Made by a program: the position numbers and the translations under genes. A DNA stretch of 64,000 nucleotides. Source: Fibrobacter succinogenes. GTDB lineage: Bacteria; Fibrobacterota; Fibrobacteria; Fibrobacterales; Fibrobacteraceae. The stretch lies in the NCBI GenBank assembly GCA_902761355.1, contig CACWJY010000006.1, positions 1 through 64,000 of the forward strand. The letters are read 5' to 3'. Shown here in pieces: positions 15,836-25,616 of this stretch. Every line of letters begins with the position of its first letter. Positions within the stretch are counted from its first letter, which is position 1. The notes below the pieces were generated by a model. The model searched no databases. It was not told the origin of the DNA and was given only the letters and a program-made list of their open reading frames with translations.

Positions 15836-17251
15836 TTACCCGACGCTGTGTTCGAGCTTGAGGGTCAGCAGCTGACGGGCTTCGGTAGCGAATTCACCGG
15901 GGAGTTCCTTGAACACGTCCTTGCAGAAACCGCCGACCATCGCCTGGATGGCGTCTTCGCGCTTGATGCCGCGGCTCTCGAAGTAGAAAAGCTGGTCTTC
16001 GCTAATGCGGCTGGTCGTCGCTTCGTGTTCGGTGGTGGAGCTCGCGTTCGCGACCGTGATGTAGGGGAACGTGTGGGCCGCGCTCTTGTCGCCAACGAGC
16101 ATGCTGTCGCACTGGGTGTAGTTGCGGGCACCCGTGGCCGACTTGTGAATGTTCACTTCGCCGCGGTAGGCGTTGCTAGAATAGTCGGCACTGATACCCT
16201 TGCTGATAATCGTGCTCTTGGTGTTCTTGCCGATGTGGATCATCTTGGTGCCGGTATCGGCTTGCATGTGCCCGTTGGTGAGGGCCACGCTGTAGAATTC
16301 TCCGACGGAGTTGTCACCGAGCAAAACGCAGCTCGGGTACTTCCAGGTGATGGCGGAACCTGTTTCGACTTGAGTCCAGCTAATGCGGCTGTTCTTGCCG
16401 GCGCACTTGCCACGCTTGGTGACAAAGTTGTACACACCGCCGGCTCCCGTTTCACGGTCGCCCGCATACCAGTTCTGCACGGTGGAATACTTGATGCTTG
16501 CGTTGTCCTTCGCCACCAGTTCCACGATGGCGCTGTGCAACTGCTTGCTGCTGAATTCAGGAGCGGTGCAACCTTCGAGGTAGCTCACCGAAGCGCCTTC
16601 GTCAGCGATAATCAAGGTGCGTTCGAACTGGCCAGCTTCCTTGTTGTTGATGCGGAAGTAGGTGGAAAGGTCCATCGGACACTTGACTCCAGGCGGAATG
16701 TATACGAAGCTTCCGTCACCGAAGACTGCGCTGTTGAGGGCGGCAAAGTAGTTGTCGCCAGCGGGCACGACCGAGCCCAGGTATTCCTCGATGAGTTCGG
16801 GGTATTCCTTGATGGCGTCGCTAATGCTGCAGAATAAAATTCCCATTTCCATGAGCTTACGCTTATGGCTGGTGTAAATGCTGACCGAGTCAAAGACCGC
16901 GTCTACGGCCACGTTGGCAAGGCGCTTCTGTTCGTCGAGCGGAATGCCGAGTTTTTCGAAGGTGGCCAAAAGTTCCGGGTCCACGTCTTCAATCTTTTCG
17001 TGGCTTTTCTTGGTCTTTGGGGCGGAGTAGTAGACGATGTCTTGCAAATCGACTGGTGCAAAACTCAGTTCGCCCCAGTTTGGCTGCTCCATGGTCTTGA
17101 GCTTTTCATACGCTTTCAGTCGGAAATCGAGCATGAACTGCGGTTCACCGCGGAGCGCGGACGCCCTGCGGATGACATCTTCGTTCAGACCTTTCTCGAA
17201 GGCCTCGTTTTCGATATCCGTGACAAATCCGTATTTATAGTTTTCGCTCAT
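15836..17251 (-). CDS. sufB: Fe-S cluster assembly scaffold SufB
   Basis: A 471-residue cytoplasmic scaffold subunit of the SUF iron-sulfur assembly complex, normal length. [34 protein letters not shown] and the C-terminal [18 protein letters not shown] / EHEATTSRI regions are strongly conserved in SufB. Its usual partners sufC, sufD and sufS are not adjacent: the flanking genes are a lipoprotein and a small membrane protein. The promoter is probably the TATATTTG at 17279-17272, 20 bp upstream of the ATG. Confidence 0.96.
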   Translation of the reverse strand: MSENYKYGFVTDIENEAFEKGLNEDVIRRASALRGEPQFMLDFRLKAYEKLKTMEQPNWGELSFAPVDLQDIVYYSAPKTKKSHEKIEDVDPELLATFEKLGIPLDEQKRLANVAVDAVFDSVSIYTSHKRKLMEMGILFCSISDAIKEYPELIEEYLGSVVPAGDNYFAALNSAVFGDGSFVYIPPGVKCPMDLSTYFRINNKEAGQFERTLIIADEGASVSYLEGCTAPEFSSKQLHSAIVELVAKDNASIKYSTVQNWYAGDRETGAGGVYNFVTKRGKCAGKNSRISWTQVETGSAITWKYPSCVLLGDNSVGEFYSVALTNGHMQADTGTKMIHIGKNTKSTIISKGISADYSSNAYRGEVNIHKSATGARNYTQCDSMLVGDKSAAHTFPYITVANASSTTEHEATTSRISEDQLFYFESRGIKREDAIQAMVGGFCKDVFKELPGEFATEARQLLTLKLEHSVG

Positions 17252-17415
17252 AATTTTCCTTTTTGCGGGTGCAAATATAGAAAAATATGCCCCTTTCGTC
17301 CAATCTAAGTCGTGTGTATGGTTTTGTATTTACATGATTTCAAATTTTTTTAGAAAATGACAATTTATGTCATTGATTTAAACCTAATTTTAGGAGCGAA
17401 AAAGAGAGGTAAATT

Positions 17416-17583
17416 ATGAATCGCTTTAGTATTGCAAACAATAATGTCCTGTTTTCGGCACTCCTAGCCTTTGCTCCGGTAATATTTGGGGCGATGTTTC
17501 TGGGTTCCGGTAGCTTTCTTGCTGCCATTTCTGCGGTGATTGCTTACTTGAGTCTGGTTATCGGGGAACGGTTAGAGGTTTAG
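17416..17583 (+). CDS. Small hydrophobic protein of unknown function
   Basis: A 55-residue frame (MNRFSIANNNVLFSALLAF...VIGERLEV) with AGAGAGG seven bases before the ATG. It contains two hydrophobic segments (about 12-30 and 33-50), so it is probably an integral membrane miniprotein. No family recognised. It lies between the divergent sufB and galE. Confidence 0.5.
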   Translation: MNRFSIANNNVLFSALLAFAPVIFGAMFLGSGSFLAAISAVIAYLSLVIGERLEV

Positions 17584-17654
17584 CCTATAAAAGGGGGCCG
17601 AGTTGGCTTTTATTCCTTGATTTTGCTATTTTTTATAAAAAATAGGAAGTCAAA

Positions 17655-18671
17655 ATGAATATTCTCGTTACCGGTGGCGCAGGTTATATTGGCAGCCACA
17701 CCATTATTGAATTGGATAAGGCTGGGCATTCTGTAGTTGTTGTCGATAATTTGGTCAACTCTTGTGATGAGTCGCTCCGTAGGGTGTCCGAGATTATTGG
17801 TAAAGAGGTCCCGTTCGTTAAGGCCGATGTGCGTGACTACGATGCTCTTAGTGCCTTGTTCAAGCAATATCATTTTGACGCCTGCATTCATTTTGCGGGA
17901 CTCAAGGCCGTGGGCGAATCTGTTGCAAAGCCGCTGGAATACTACGAAAACAACATGAATGCGACTTTTGTGTTGCTCCAGGCGATGCGCGAGAATGGCG
18001 TAAAGAATATCATTTTCTCGTCTTCGGCGACGGTCTACGGTGATCCTGCCGAAATTCCCATTACCGAAAAGTGCCCGAAGGGGGCCATCACCAATCCGTA
18101 CGGACAGACCAAGTCGATGCTGGAACAGGTCCTGATGGATGTGCAGAAGGCAGACCCCGAGTGGAATGTTGTCTTGCTCCGTTACTTTAACCCGATTGGC
18201 GCTCATCCGAGTGGACGCATTGGTGAAGATCCGAACGGCATTCCCAATAACCTGATGCCTTACATTTCGCAGACGGCTGTGGGTATCCGTAAGGAACTGG
18301 GCGTTTTCGGAAACGATTACGATACTCATGATGGAACGGGTGTCCGCGACTATATTCACGTTTGTGATTTGGCGGCGGGTCATGTGAGTGCTCTTCAGGC
18401 CATCGAACGCAAGTGTGGCTTGGCCATTTATAACTTGGGCACAGGGCATGGTTACTCTGTGCTAGATGTGGTGAACGCCTTTGAAAAGGTAAATGGTGTC
18501 AAGGTGCCATATAGCATTAAGCCGCGCCGTGCAGGTGACATTGCGACTTGCTACTGCAATCCCGAAAAGGCTTACAAGGAACTTGGCTGGAAAGCTCAGT
18601 TCGGCATCGAAGAAATGTGCCGTGACGCTTGGAATTGGCAGAAAAACAATCCGAACGGCTACAAACGCTAA
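17655..18671 (+). CDS. galE: UDP-glucose 4-epimerase
   Basis: A 338-residue cytoplasmic SDR enzyme interconverting UDP-glucose and UDP-galactose, supplying sugars for surface polysaccharides. The NAD-binding TGGAGYIGSH, the substrate-site SSSATVYG and the catalytic NPYGQTK (YxxxK) are present, and the length is standard. AGGAAG precedes the ATG. It ends 3 bp before the stop of convergent topB, with no room for a terminator in between. Confidence 0.97.
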   Translation: MNILVTGGAGYIGSHTIIELDKAGHSVVVVDNLVNSCDESLRRVSEIIGKEVPFVKADVRDYDALSALFKQYHFDACIHFAGLKAVGESVAKPLEYYENNMNATFVLLQAMRENGVKNIIFSSSATVYGDPAEIPITEKCPKGAITNPYGQTKSMLEQVLMDVQKADPEWNVVLLRYFNPIGAHPSGRIGEDPNGIPNNLMPYISQTAVGIRKELGVFGNDYDTHDGTGVRDYIHVCDLAAGHVSALQAIERKCGLAIYNLGTGHGYSVLDVVNAFEKVNGVKVPYSIKPRRAGDIATCYCNPEKAYKELGWKAQFGIEEMCRDAWNWQKNNPNGYKR

Positions 18672-18674
18672 AAA

Positions 18675-21437
18675 TTATTTCTTGTTGATTATTTCGACGG
18701 TCAACTTGTTGAAGCCTATCTTGCCGTCTTCGCGTATTTCGAGCGCCGCGCGGAACGTAGTGTCGTTTTTCTGGAATGGCTCGAGGACGGGGGTAAATTT
18801 ATTCTTTAGGAGCCCCTCGACTTCTTCGTCGCTGAATTTGCGCTGGTAGAAAACCTGCGGTATTTCGTAGCCGCATTGCGGATTCATGCAAATGTAGGCG
18901 GCGCGTGTCTCGTTACCGGCATCTTGCGGGGTGGTTCCGCTGCGAAAACGGAGCTGGTCTCCGCAGATGGGGCAGGGGAGGTTTCTGTGAGCGAATTCGA
19001 AAATGGTGCGTCCCTTGTCGTTTCCTTCGCCCCACTTAAGGCGGGCGGCAAATTCAGAACCTTTCTTGCTTTTGAAATCCTGAATGAGGGGCGTTTCGCC
19101 GTTGGTAAAAAGTTCGCCTATTTCGGTGGCGGTTAGTGTGTGGCCTGCAACGGTCTTGAATAGCGTGAAGTTGCAATCAACACCATTGGTTGTGCCGGTG
19201 CAGAATAATGCGTTCTTGTTTTCTTCAAGGACTGTGCCGCAGATGGGACATTTGTAGTCGGTTTTTTGTCCGTGGAATTTACCGTCGCTTTCAAATTCGA
19301 ATTGAATGTTGAAATCCTTGTCAACGGTAAGTTTCGCCGAAAATTCAGTCCCTTTCTTGCTTTTGAAACCGGAGAGCGGTCCGATGGAACCGTTGGCTAG
19401 GAGCGTCTTTATTTCGGCGTGGGAGAGCATCTTGCCTGCCACGGTGTGCCCGAACTTAAATCCACAATCTTCCTTGGGGCACACGTAGCCCCAGGGGGCT
19501 ACTTCGAGCGCGCCACCGCACTTGGGGCAGCTAATTGTTTCGGTTGCGGTCTCGCGCTCGAACTGGCAGCCGTACCGAGCGTGTAAATCGGCAAACAGCT
19601 GCTTGACGTATTCTACGATTCCGTCGCGGAATTCTACCGGCGAAAGAGAGCCTTTTTCTACCTGCGAAAGCTTGTACTCCCATTCGCCGGTCATTTCGGG
19701 AGACTTCACCTTTTCGTCCATCAGGGCGATTACCTCGCGGCCTCGGGCGGTACTGACCAGATAGTTTTTTTGGGCCTCGATAAATCCGCGCTTCTTGAGG
19801 GTCTCGATGATGCCAGCCTGGGTTGCCGGAGTCCCGAGCCCGCGGTCCTTCATGGCTTCGGCAAGTTCCTCGTTTTCGATTTGCTTGCCTGCGGTTTTCA
19901 TGGCGGCAAGGAGCGTTGCCTCGGTGTAGTACTTGGGCTTGCTTTTCTTTTTCTTTTGCAACTCGACGCTGTCGAAGGGGGCCGTGTCGCCCTTGTTCCA
20001 TTCGGGGAAAACTTCTACGATGTTCGTGATTTCGTCAGAATCGGTCTTGCCTTCGGCGCTCGCGTCGTTTGTCATGCCGGATTCTGTTCCAGCATCCCCT
20101 TTTTTCTTTTTTGATGGCTTCTTTTTGTCTTCCTTAATGAGAGCGCGGAAACCTAAATCCTCGTTGCGTTTGAGCTTTAGACGGAATGAGTCCTTGTCGT
20201 TGCAGCGTAGCGCCACTTCCATTTCGTCCCAAACGTACGGCTTTAACCATGCCTGAACAAAACGTTCTTTGGCAAGTTCGTAGATTTTTTGCTCCATTTC
20301 GGGGAGGTCGTTCGGGCTTTCACCGGTGGGGATAATGGCGAAGTGGTCTGTTACCTTGCTTGAATTGATAAAGACAAAATTTTCGTCGAAATTTCGGAAA
20401 ATCTTTTGCTGCTCTGGAGTGGCTAACCGTTGTGCAAGAGCGAAAGCTTCTTGCTTCATGGTGTCGGGGAGATACTGTGAATCGGTACGCGGATAGGTCA
20501 GCAGTTTTTTTTCGTATAGGTTCTGTGCGCAGTCAAGAACCTGTTGGGCACTGTACTTAAAACGTTTGTTGCCTTCTTTCTGCAATTCGGTTAAGTCAAA
20601 GGGCTTTTGTGGGAACTGTTTTTTTTGCTGCGTGTCGATTTTGTCAATAACAGCTTGTGTTGGTGGGCTGCAACGTGTTACAACCGCGTTGGCTTCGGTC
20701 TCTTTTTCAAAAACGGCGACCTTGTCTTCTTTAAGTAGCTGGGATTGGTATCCTTTCCAGGTTCCCACGACGCTGTAATAGTACAGCTCTTTGAATTGCT
20801 CCACAATATTGTCGCGTTCGACAACCAAGTTTAGGGTTGGTGTCTGCACACGACCGACCGAAATCATTTTGCCTCGCCCGGCAGTAAGCGTGTAGGCGCG
20901 GGTCGCATTGAGGCCTACCATCCAGTCGGCGCGCTGTCTGAGCCTTGCCGCATAACTCAAGTTTACGCGCTGAGTGGCGTCTTCTAGATTTTTCCAAGCC
21001 TTGTCTAAATCCTTGGCAACATAGCTGTTGACCCACAAGCGCTTAATCTGCTTTTGCTTAAAGGAGGGCGTGTAATCTAGGACCAAATCAAAAATCAGGT
21101 TTCCTTCGCGTCCGGCATCCGCGCCGTTTACAAGTACGTCGGCTTGCTCCATCATTTGTCGCACCACGTTCAGCTGTTTTTTGGTGCTTTCGATTTCCAT
21201 AAGGCGGAACTTTTCGGGTAAGAGGGGGAGGTTTGAAAGCCTCCATCCTCCTTCGTAGCCGGGGTAGGCGTCTAAAGGCGCTAGCGTAATCAGGTGACCC
21301 ACACACCAGGTAATGCAATGATTCTTGCCAATAAGGCATCCGTCGCCTTGCGTAAATTTTTCCCCTTCAAGCCGTTCGAGCATCGGACGGTAGTGCTGGT
21401 TTGCAACGGAAGGCTTTTCGGCGACGAGCAAAATCAT
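18675..21437 (-). CDS. topB: DNA topoisomerase III
   Basis: A 920-residue type IA topoisomerase. The Toprim domain starts at MILLVAEKPSVA and includes NGADAGREGNLIF (DxDxE-like); the active-site Tyr is in LLTYPRTDSQYLP. The C-terminal third carries several zinc-finger-like modules (CPKCGG, CPICGT, CPICGD) alternating with repeats of the type FKSKKGTEFSAKL, which occurs three times with variation. A Lys-rich insertion lies near 455-500. ATG 21437 is chosen because the family begins at the ILLVAEKPS strand. Confidence 0.96.
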   Translation of the reverse strand: MILLVAEKPSVANQHYRPMLERLEGEKFTQGDGCLIGKNHCITWCVGHLITLAPLDAYPGYEGGWRLSNLPLLPEKFRLMEIESTKKQLNVVRQMMEQADVLVNGADAGREGNLIFDLVLDYTPSFKQKQIKRLWVNSYVAKDLDKAWKNLEDATQRVNLSYAARLRQRADWMVGLNATRAYTLTAGRGKMISVGRVQTPTLNLVVERDNIVEQFKELYYYSVVGTWKGYQSQLLKEDKVAVFEKETEANAVVTRCSPPTQAVIDKIDTQQKKQFPQKPFDLTELQKEGNKRFKYSAQQVLDCAQNLYEKKLLTYPRTDSQYLPDTMKQEAFALAQRLATPEQQKIFRNFDENFVFINSSKVTDHFAIIPTGESPNDLPEMEQKIYELAKERFVQAWLKPYVWDEMEVALRCNDKDSFRLKLKRNEDLGFRALIKEDKKKPSKKKKGDAGTESGMTNDASAEGKTDSDEITNIVEVFPEWNKGDTAPFDSVELQKKKKSKPKYYTEATLLAAMKTAGKQIENEELAEAMKDRGLGTPATQAGIIETLKKRGFIEAQKNYLVSTARGREVIALMDEKVKSPEMTGEWEYKLSQVEKGSLSPVEFRDGIVEYVKQLFADLHARYGCQFERETATETISCPKCGGALEVAPWGYVCPKEDCGFKFGHTVAGKMLSHAEIKTLLANGSIGPLSGFKSKKGTEFSAKLTVDKDFNIQFEFESDGKFHGQKTDYKCPICGTVLEENKNALFCTGTTNGVDCNFTLFKTVAGHTLTATEIGELFTNGETPLIQDFKSKKGSEFAARLKWGEGNDKGRTIFEFAHRNLPCPICGDQLRFRSGTTPQDAGNETRAAYICMNPQCGYEIPQVFYQRKFSDEEVEGLLKNKFTPVLEPFQKNDTTFRAALEIREDGKIGFNKLTVEIINKK

Positions 21438-21622
21438 GCTGTAATTATAGCTATTCAAAAGTCGTTTTAGGGGGTGATGTCAAACATTGTTGCATAATGC
21501 ATGAGTTGTCGGTCAACCTCTTGCCTTGCAAAAGGTTTGGTTCTATATTGTCGTTGGTTCCGCCAAATCGGGGGACATTTTTATATCCCGCGGCAGGGTC
21601 ATTGCCATTCCTTGAGGGTGTA

Positions 21623-23383
21623 TTGCCCCATACATTGGTTGCCCGCGTTTTTGGGGGTGTTCTATTAGCTTGCTTTGCCGCGTTGCATGCAAGGCCTTTG
21701 TCGAGTTCGTCTAGCGGCACAGATGTTCTGTCTCTTGATTTTAAAGATACTCCCATTGCAGAGGTGGTTCGGTCTGTATCGCTTGCGTACGATACGCCTA
21801 TCTTGGTGGATGACTCGCTCAATTTTAAGGTGACGTTTCATCTAGATGGAGTGGGTGTTTTTGAAGCGCTTTCGGCATTGTGTGTGGCTCATGGGCTAGA
21901 ATTAGTCCAAGACGGGAGTGTTTTTCATATTCGTCGAGCCCGGTTTCAGGGAATACATGAATATAGTGTGCAAGATTCTTTGATTTCGCTTTCGGTAAAA
22001 GATAAGGAAATAAATGAATTTATTCGTGAATTTTCATTGAATTCGGGGCTGAATATTTTGGCGTCTCCTGGGCTTACGGGGCGTATTACGGGGCAGTTAC
22101 ACATGATGCGGCCAGAAGCCGCTTTTCGTGCGATAGTAGGGGCGAATGGCTTTCGTGTGTGGCGCGAAGGCGAGTGTATTCGTGTCGGAGAATTGTGGAA
22201 AAAGGGACGTGATGAATTGAATAATCGCGCAGCAGACGATAAAATACGCTTGGAACGCGATGACAGTTTGTATTCGATTGAATGTGATGGGGGTGAACTT
22301 TTAAAGGTACTTGACAATCTTGCGGAACTTTCGGGATTGAATCTTGCCGTTTATGGCGATGTTCACGAATCAGTTCACCTTAAAATGAGTGGTGCGCCCC
22401 TAAAGACATTGGTCGAGTCGCTTTTTAAGGGGCGACGCTACAGTTTTGCTCTGGATAGTAATATGTTGTATGTGTCTGAGGGTGGGGCGCGGAATGCTCT
22501 TTCGACAACATCTCTTTATCCTCTGCGGCATATCTATTCAGAAAAGGCTTTGGCTTATTTGAGTAAGTTCTCGCCAGGAGCCAACTTTGTCGTAATCGAA
22601 GTTAAAGAACAGAATGCGCTTTTGCTGGGAGGGTCGCATTTTGAAATCGTAATGGCAGAAGATTTGTTAAAACGTATTGATATTCCCGCTCTTCAGGTAA
22701 CCCTCTCTTGTTTCGTGGTTGAATTCAAAAAGGGACATGGCTTTGAACTTGGACTCCATAGTGGAGCTTCGCGTAAAACGGGCGAAAAAGATATTGGAGT
22801 TCGAACGTTTTATGAATTTTTAGGGAAATCGAAGTCGGGCTCGTTCGGAAAAATTGGAATTTTGCCGGATCGCTTTGAATTGGAATTAGCCTCGATGGAA
22901 GAAAATAATACTGCCGAGGTCCTTGCTCGTCCGCAACTTACGACAATCAATGGAAACAAGGCCGAACTCAATGTGACCAATACGGTGTATTATTTGGTCA
23001 GTCAGGTCTCGTCTGACGGTTATCCGATAACGGACTATCGCTCTTTTAATGATGGCATTTCTCTAGAATTAACTCCATCGGTGACGCAAGATGGACGCAT
23101 TACCTTGGAGGTGTCGCCAGAAATCAAGACGGCGGGACGCAGCTCCGGTGATGGCCCTCGCGATATCAGTACACGAAATTTAAAAACGGTTGTTGTCCTT
23201 GAAGATGGAGAAACGCTTTGCCTTGGTGGATTGATTCGCAAGAGTAAATCCGAGGTGCGCTCGGCGGTGCCGTTTTTGGGGAGTATCCCGTTGCTAGGAC
23301 GGCTGTTCAGTTACACTTCGGAACAGGAGGAAGAAAACGAATTGGCCATTTTCATTACACCGCATGTAGAAAAAAAGGAATAG
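21623..23383 (+). CDS. Type II secretion / type IV pilus secretin (GspD/PilQ-like)
   Basis: An outer-membrane secretin of about 586 residues. TTG 21623 is preferred because GAGG lies five bases upstream and it places the signal peptide (LVARVFGGVLLACFAALHA) at the N-terminus; the frame remains open upstream to 21401 and ATG 21497 is an alternative. Short N-domains follow (LDFKDTPIAEVVRSVSLAYD is an STN-like repeat), then the secretin core: EVLARPQLTTINGNKAELNV, LELTPSVTQDGRITLEVSPEIK and VVLEDGETLCLGGLIRKSK. The C-terminus PFLGSIPLLGRLF ... ELAIFITPHV is diagnostic. First gene of a pseudopilin-type cluster. Confidence 0.9.
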   Translation: MPHTLVARVFGGVLLACFAALHARPLSSSSSGTDVLSLDFKDTPIAEVVRSVSLAYDTPILVDDSLNFKVTFHLDGVGVFEALSALCVAHGLELVQDGSVFHIRRARFQGIHEYSVQDSLISLSVKDKEINEFIREFSLNSGLNILASPGLTGRITGQLHMMRPEAAFRAIVGANGFRVWREGECIRVGELWKKGRDELNNRAADDKIRLERDDSLYSIECDGGELLKVLDNLAELSGLNLAVYGDVHESVHLKMSGAPLKTLVESLFKGRRYSFALDSNMLYVSEGGARNALSTTSLYPLRHIYSEKALAYLSKFSPGANFVVIEVKEQNALLLGGSHFEIVMAEDLLKRIDIPALQVTLSCFVVEFKKGHGFELGLHSGASRKTGEKDIGVRTFYEFLGKSKSGSFGKIGILPDRFELELASMEENNTAEVLARPQLTTINGNKAELNVTNTVYYLVSQVSSDGYPITDYRSFNDGISLELTPSVTQDGRITLEVSPEIKTAGRSSGDGPRDISTRNLKTVVVLEDGETLCLGGLIRKSKSEVRSAVPFLGSIPLLGRLFSYTSEQEEENELAIFITPHVEKKE

Positions 23384-23387
23384 TGGA

Positions 23388-24416
23388 GTGTCTAGGGCTT
23401 GTGCGGTTGATGCAAGAATGTTTACGTGGGATTATGTGACTCATTTTGATGTGACGCCCACTCGTCGTGAAGTTGAAAGCGCTTTCAATAAGGAATTTTC
23501 TGAAAGTTGTGGTATCTTGCAGGCGAAAGGAGCCTGCTTTGCCATTTGGCCCTTGTGCTCCTTTCATGATGACGATGAAATGGTTTCGCGTTACTTGGTG
23601 GCTGTAACAGAAAATACGAGGAATACAAAAAAAAATAGACGTCTTTCCCCTAGGCAGATTGCAATGTTTTCGGCTGCTGATGCGGCCATTCGTAAGTCTA
23701 CGTTCGAGGACAATAGCGGTAACTATTGGTGCTATGCCGTAGCAGAAAACGTCTTGTATATGCTAGTCTTTTACGAAGGTCGTCTCTGCTATTGGTCCGA
23801 AGAAAGCTTACTTGAGGGAACGTCTTTGGATTCGCTATTGGTCCGGTTTCGGTGTTTTTTGAAAACAGATGCCCTGTTTTCTAGGGCAGAACGTTTTGCC
23901 GAAATAAAACTAGATGGCCCTTTTGATAAGTCGCTTTTTAGAAAGGCGTCACGGGATCCTTTATGGAAAAATTTTGATCTGAAAAGGAATCGAAAAAAAT
24001 ATCATGGCGAGGGAAACCTAATTAAGATGGTGGTTGCGGCATTGGCGTTGTTGATGCTTGCTTTTTGGCTCTGTTTTTGTAAGGATGATGACCTTGATTG
24101 TCATGAATGTGTGGATGCCTTGCCTATAGAACTTAGACCGGTTCCGATGTTTGTCGAATCAGAAGAACCTGTAGAAAAGAATCCCGTTTTGGGGCATGGG
24201 GAGATGTCTGTGCTGCGCATAAAATGCGATAGTCCACCATTTCACTTAAAGGGCGTAGTTGGGCAGAAGATTGCGGTGATTGCGGTTTCGGGCGAGACTC
24301 GGTCCGTGACATTGGGGGATTCTCTAGGGACCTTTATCGTAAATACGATAGGACGAGATTATCTGAAACTGTCCTGTGGCGATTCTATTGTCGAAAGACA
24401 GGTCGGAAATGAATGA
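23388..24416 (+). CDS. Bitopic membrane protein with GspC/PilP-like C-terminal domain
   Basis: A 342-residue protein starting at GTG 23388, five bases after the secretin stop. Residues 1-205 are a cytoplasmic domain of unknown family, 211-231 a single membrane helix (MVVAALALLMLAFWLCFC), and 235-342 periplasmic. The last ~65 residues (LRIKCDSPPFHLKGVVGQKIAVI, VTLGDSLGTFIVNTIGRDYLKL) resemble the homology region of GspC/PilP that contacts the secretin. The arrangement looks like GspL (cytoplasmic domain plus helix) fused to a GspC-type tail. That reading is inference from topology and position. Confidence 0.6.
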   Translation: MSRACAVDARMFTWDYVTHFDVTPTRREVESAFNKEFSESCGILQAKGACFAIWPLCSFHDDDEMVSRYLVAVTENTRNTKKNRRLSPRQIAMFSAADAAIRKSTFEDNSGNYWCYAVAENVLYMLVFYEGRLCYWSEESLLEGTSLDSLLVRFRCFLKTDALFSRAERFAEIKLDGPFDKSLFRKASRDPLWKNFDLKRNRKKYHGEGNLIKMVVAALALLMLAFWLCFCKDDDLDCHECVDALPIELRPVPMFVESEEPVEKNPVLGHGEMSVLRIKCDSPPFHLKGVVGQKIAVIAVSGETRSVTLGDSLGTFIVNTIGRDYLKLSCGDSIVERQVGNE

Positions 24417-25284
24417 ATCGTGGTGCCAAAAACGTGGGGCTATTTTACCCTTTGTCATGGGAATTGTCTTGGCGGTGACCCTGTTGTTGACATCCCTTTT
24501 GCAGATGCCTGGGGGGATGCGTCTCAGCGCCCTGCGCTATTTGAAAAAACAGCAAGAAGTGTATGATGCTGAGTCGGCATTACTTGCTTACTTGAATGGT
24601 TTCCCCGAAGGTTATTTTAAGTGTGCGCCGTGGAATGTTTCGTTGCCTAAGGTGAATCTCAAACGCCTTGGCCCCTGGGCAGAATTGTCTTCTGAAAATG
24701 TTCATGTCTTGGCGGGGGTGGTATATGACTCGGCGACGTTTCGGTCTTATGAAGTTCGACGCAAAATTTACGAGGGTTTTCGTCAAGTTCTAAATGACGA
24801 AATAAAGATGGCCTTGCCACCGATGGCGTTGCAGATTAAGTCGGGAAACCGCCGCGTTGGGGGACGGTTGTCTATGGCGTCGCTTTGGGTGCAAGATGGC
24901 GATTTGACGTTGAATTTAGATGGTAAAGTGCTTTCGTGCCGTTTTCTTGTAGATGGTTCTGCTGAGGTGCGGGGGAGTGCTGTTTTTGACACGCTCCGCA
25001 TTTACTCTCGTGGACCGCTATACTTGCGTGGAAACTTGAAGGTGCGTTGGTTAGAAGCCTTTAGTGAAAACGGCGTTGAAATCTCTCAAGGAATTGATTT
25101 TTCGGGTGTTATTGTGGCTCGCCATGAGGTTGCTTTTCGCAATGGCTTTAATAAGGTGTCGGCAAGAAAACCTTTTTTCGTGATGGCACTAGAAAATTCC
25201 GAAATGTCTTCGATAGGCTCATCGCTTGCTCCGAATTTTATTCCGGGAAAATTAAAGCCTTTCGAGTGGAAACTAAAACAATGA
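24409..25284 (+). CDS. PilX/GspK-like minor pilin-type protein
   Basis: A 291-residue protein overlapping the previous gene by 8 bp. Its N-terminus (QKRGAILPFVMGIVLAVTLLLTS) has the short basic leader and hydrophobic helix of PilX/GspK-type minor pilins. The remainder is rich in beta structure (VQDGDLTLNLDGKVL, VRGSAVFDTLRIYSRGPLYLRGNL), like the polymer-forming bactofilin-style repeats found in some PilX homologues. It probably primes or caps a pseudopilus. ATG 24409 fits the leader; the next gene overlaps by ATGA. Confidence 0.6.
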   Translation: MNESWCQKRGAILPFVMGIVLAVTLLLTSLLQMPGGMRLSALRYLKKQQEVYDAESALLAYLNGFPEGYFKCAPWNVSLPKVNLKRLGPWAELSSENVHVLAGVVYDSATFRSYEVRRKIYEGFRQVLNDEIKMALPPMALQIKSGNRRVGGRLSMASLWVQDGDLTLNLDGKVLSCRFLVDGSAEVRGSAVFDTLRIYSRGPLYLRGNLKVRWLEAFSENGVEISQGIDFSGVIVARHEVAFRNGFNKVSARKPFFVMALENSEMSSIGSSLAPNFIPGKLKPFEWKLKQ

Positions 25285-25616
25285 AAAAAGTTGGCTTTAC
25301 CCTTATAGAGGTCTGCGTTGCCATCGTTGTGCTTTCTGCGGGAATTGTTGCTTTTGGACGCTTTCTTGATGGATTTAACCGGTTGCGGAGCTTGGAACGG
25401 GATCAGGCGAAATCGATAGTCGCTGTTGCTCAGGTGGCTGAAGACTTTGTTCGAAATCCACCTTTGTGTAGGGATTCTTCCTTTACACTTGGCCGTGTAA
25501 ATGTTGTCTTAAAAACGATTCCGGGAGTAAAGCCTGTGGCGTGGGTGTGGACTTCGGAACAATCCGTGCATCGTGTAGAATTGCGGAGGCTTATCCGGTG
25601 CAAAAGAATCCGCTAG
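25281..25616 (+). CDS. Prepilin-type pseudopilin (GspI/PilV-like)
   Basis: A 111-residue protein with a class III prepilin leader: KKVGFTLIEVCVAIVVLSAGIV, cleavage expected after the Gly and Phe methylated, Glu at +5. The Ala/Val-rich helix with SAGI is typical of GspI/PilV. Its ATG overlaps the upstream stop (ATGA), and it overlaps the following prepilin gene by 19 bp, so translation is coupled through the whole cluster. Confidence 0.85.
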   Translation: MKKVGFTLIEVCVAIVVLSAGIVAFGRFLDGFNRLRSLERDQAKSIVAVAQVAEDFVRNPPLCRDSSFTLGRVNVVLKTIPGVKPVAWVWTSEQSVHRVELRRLIRCKRIR

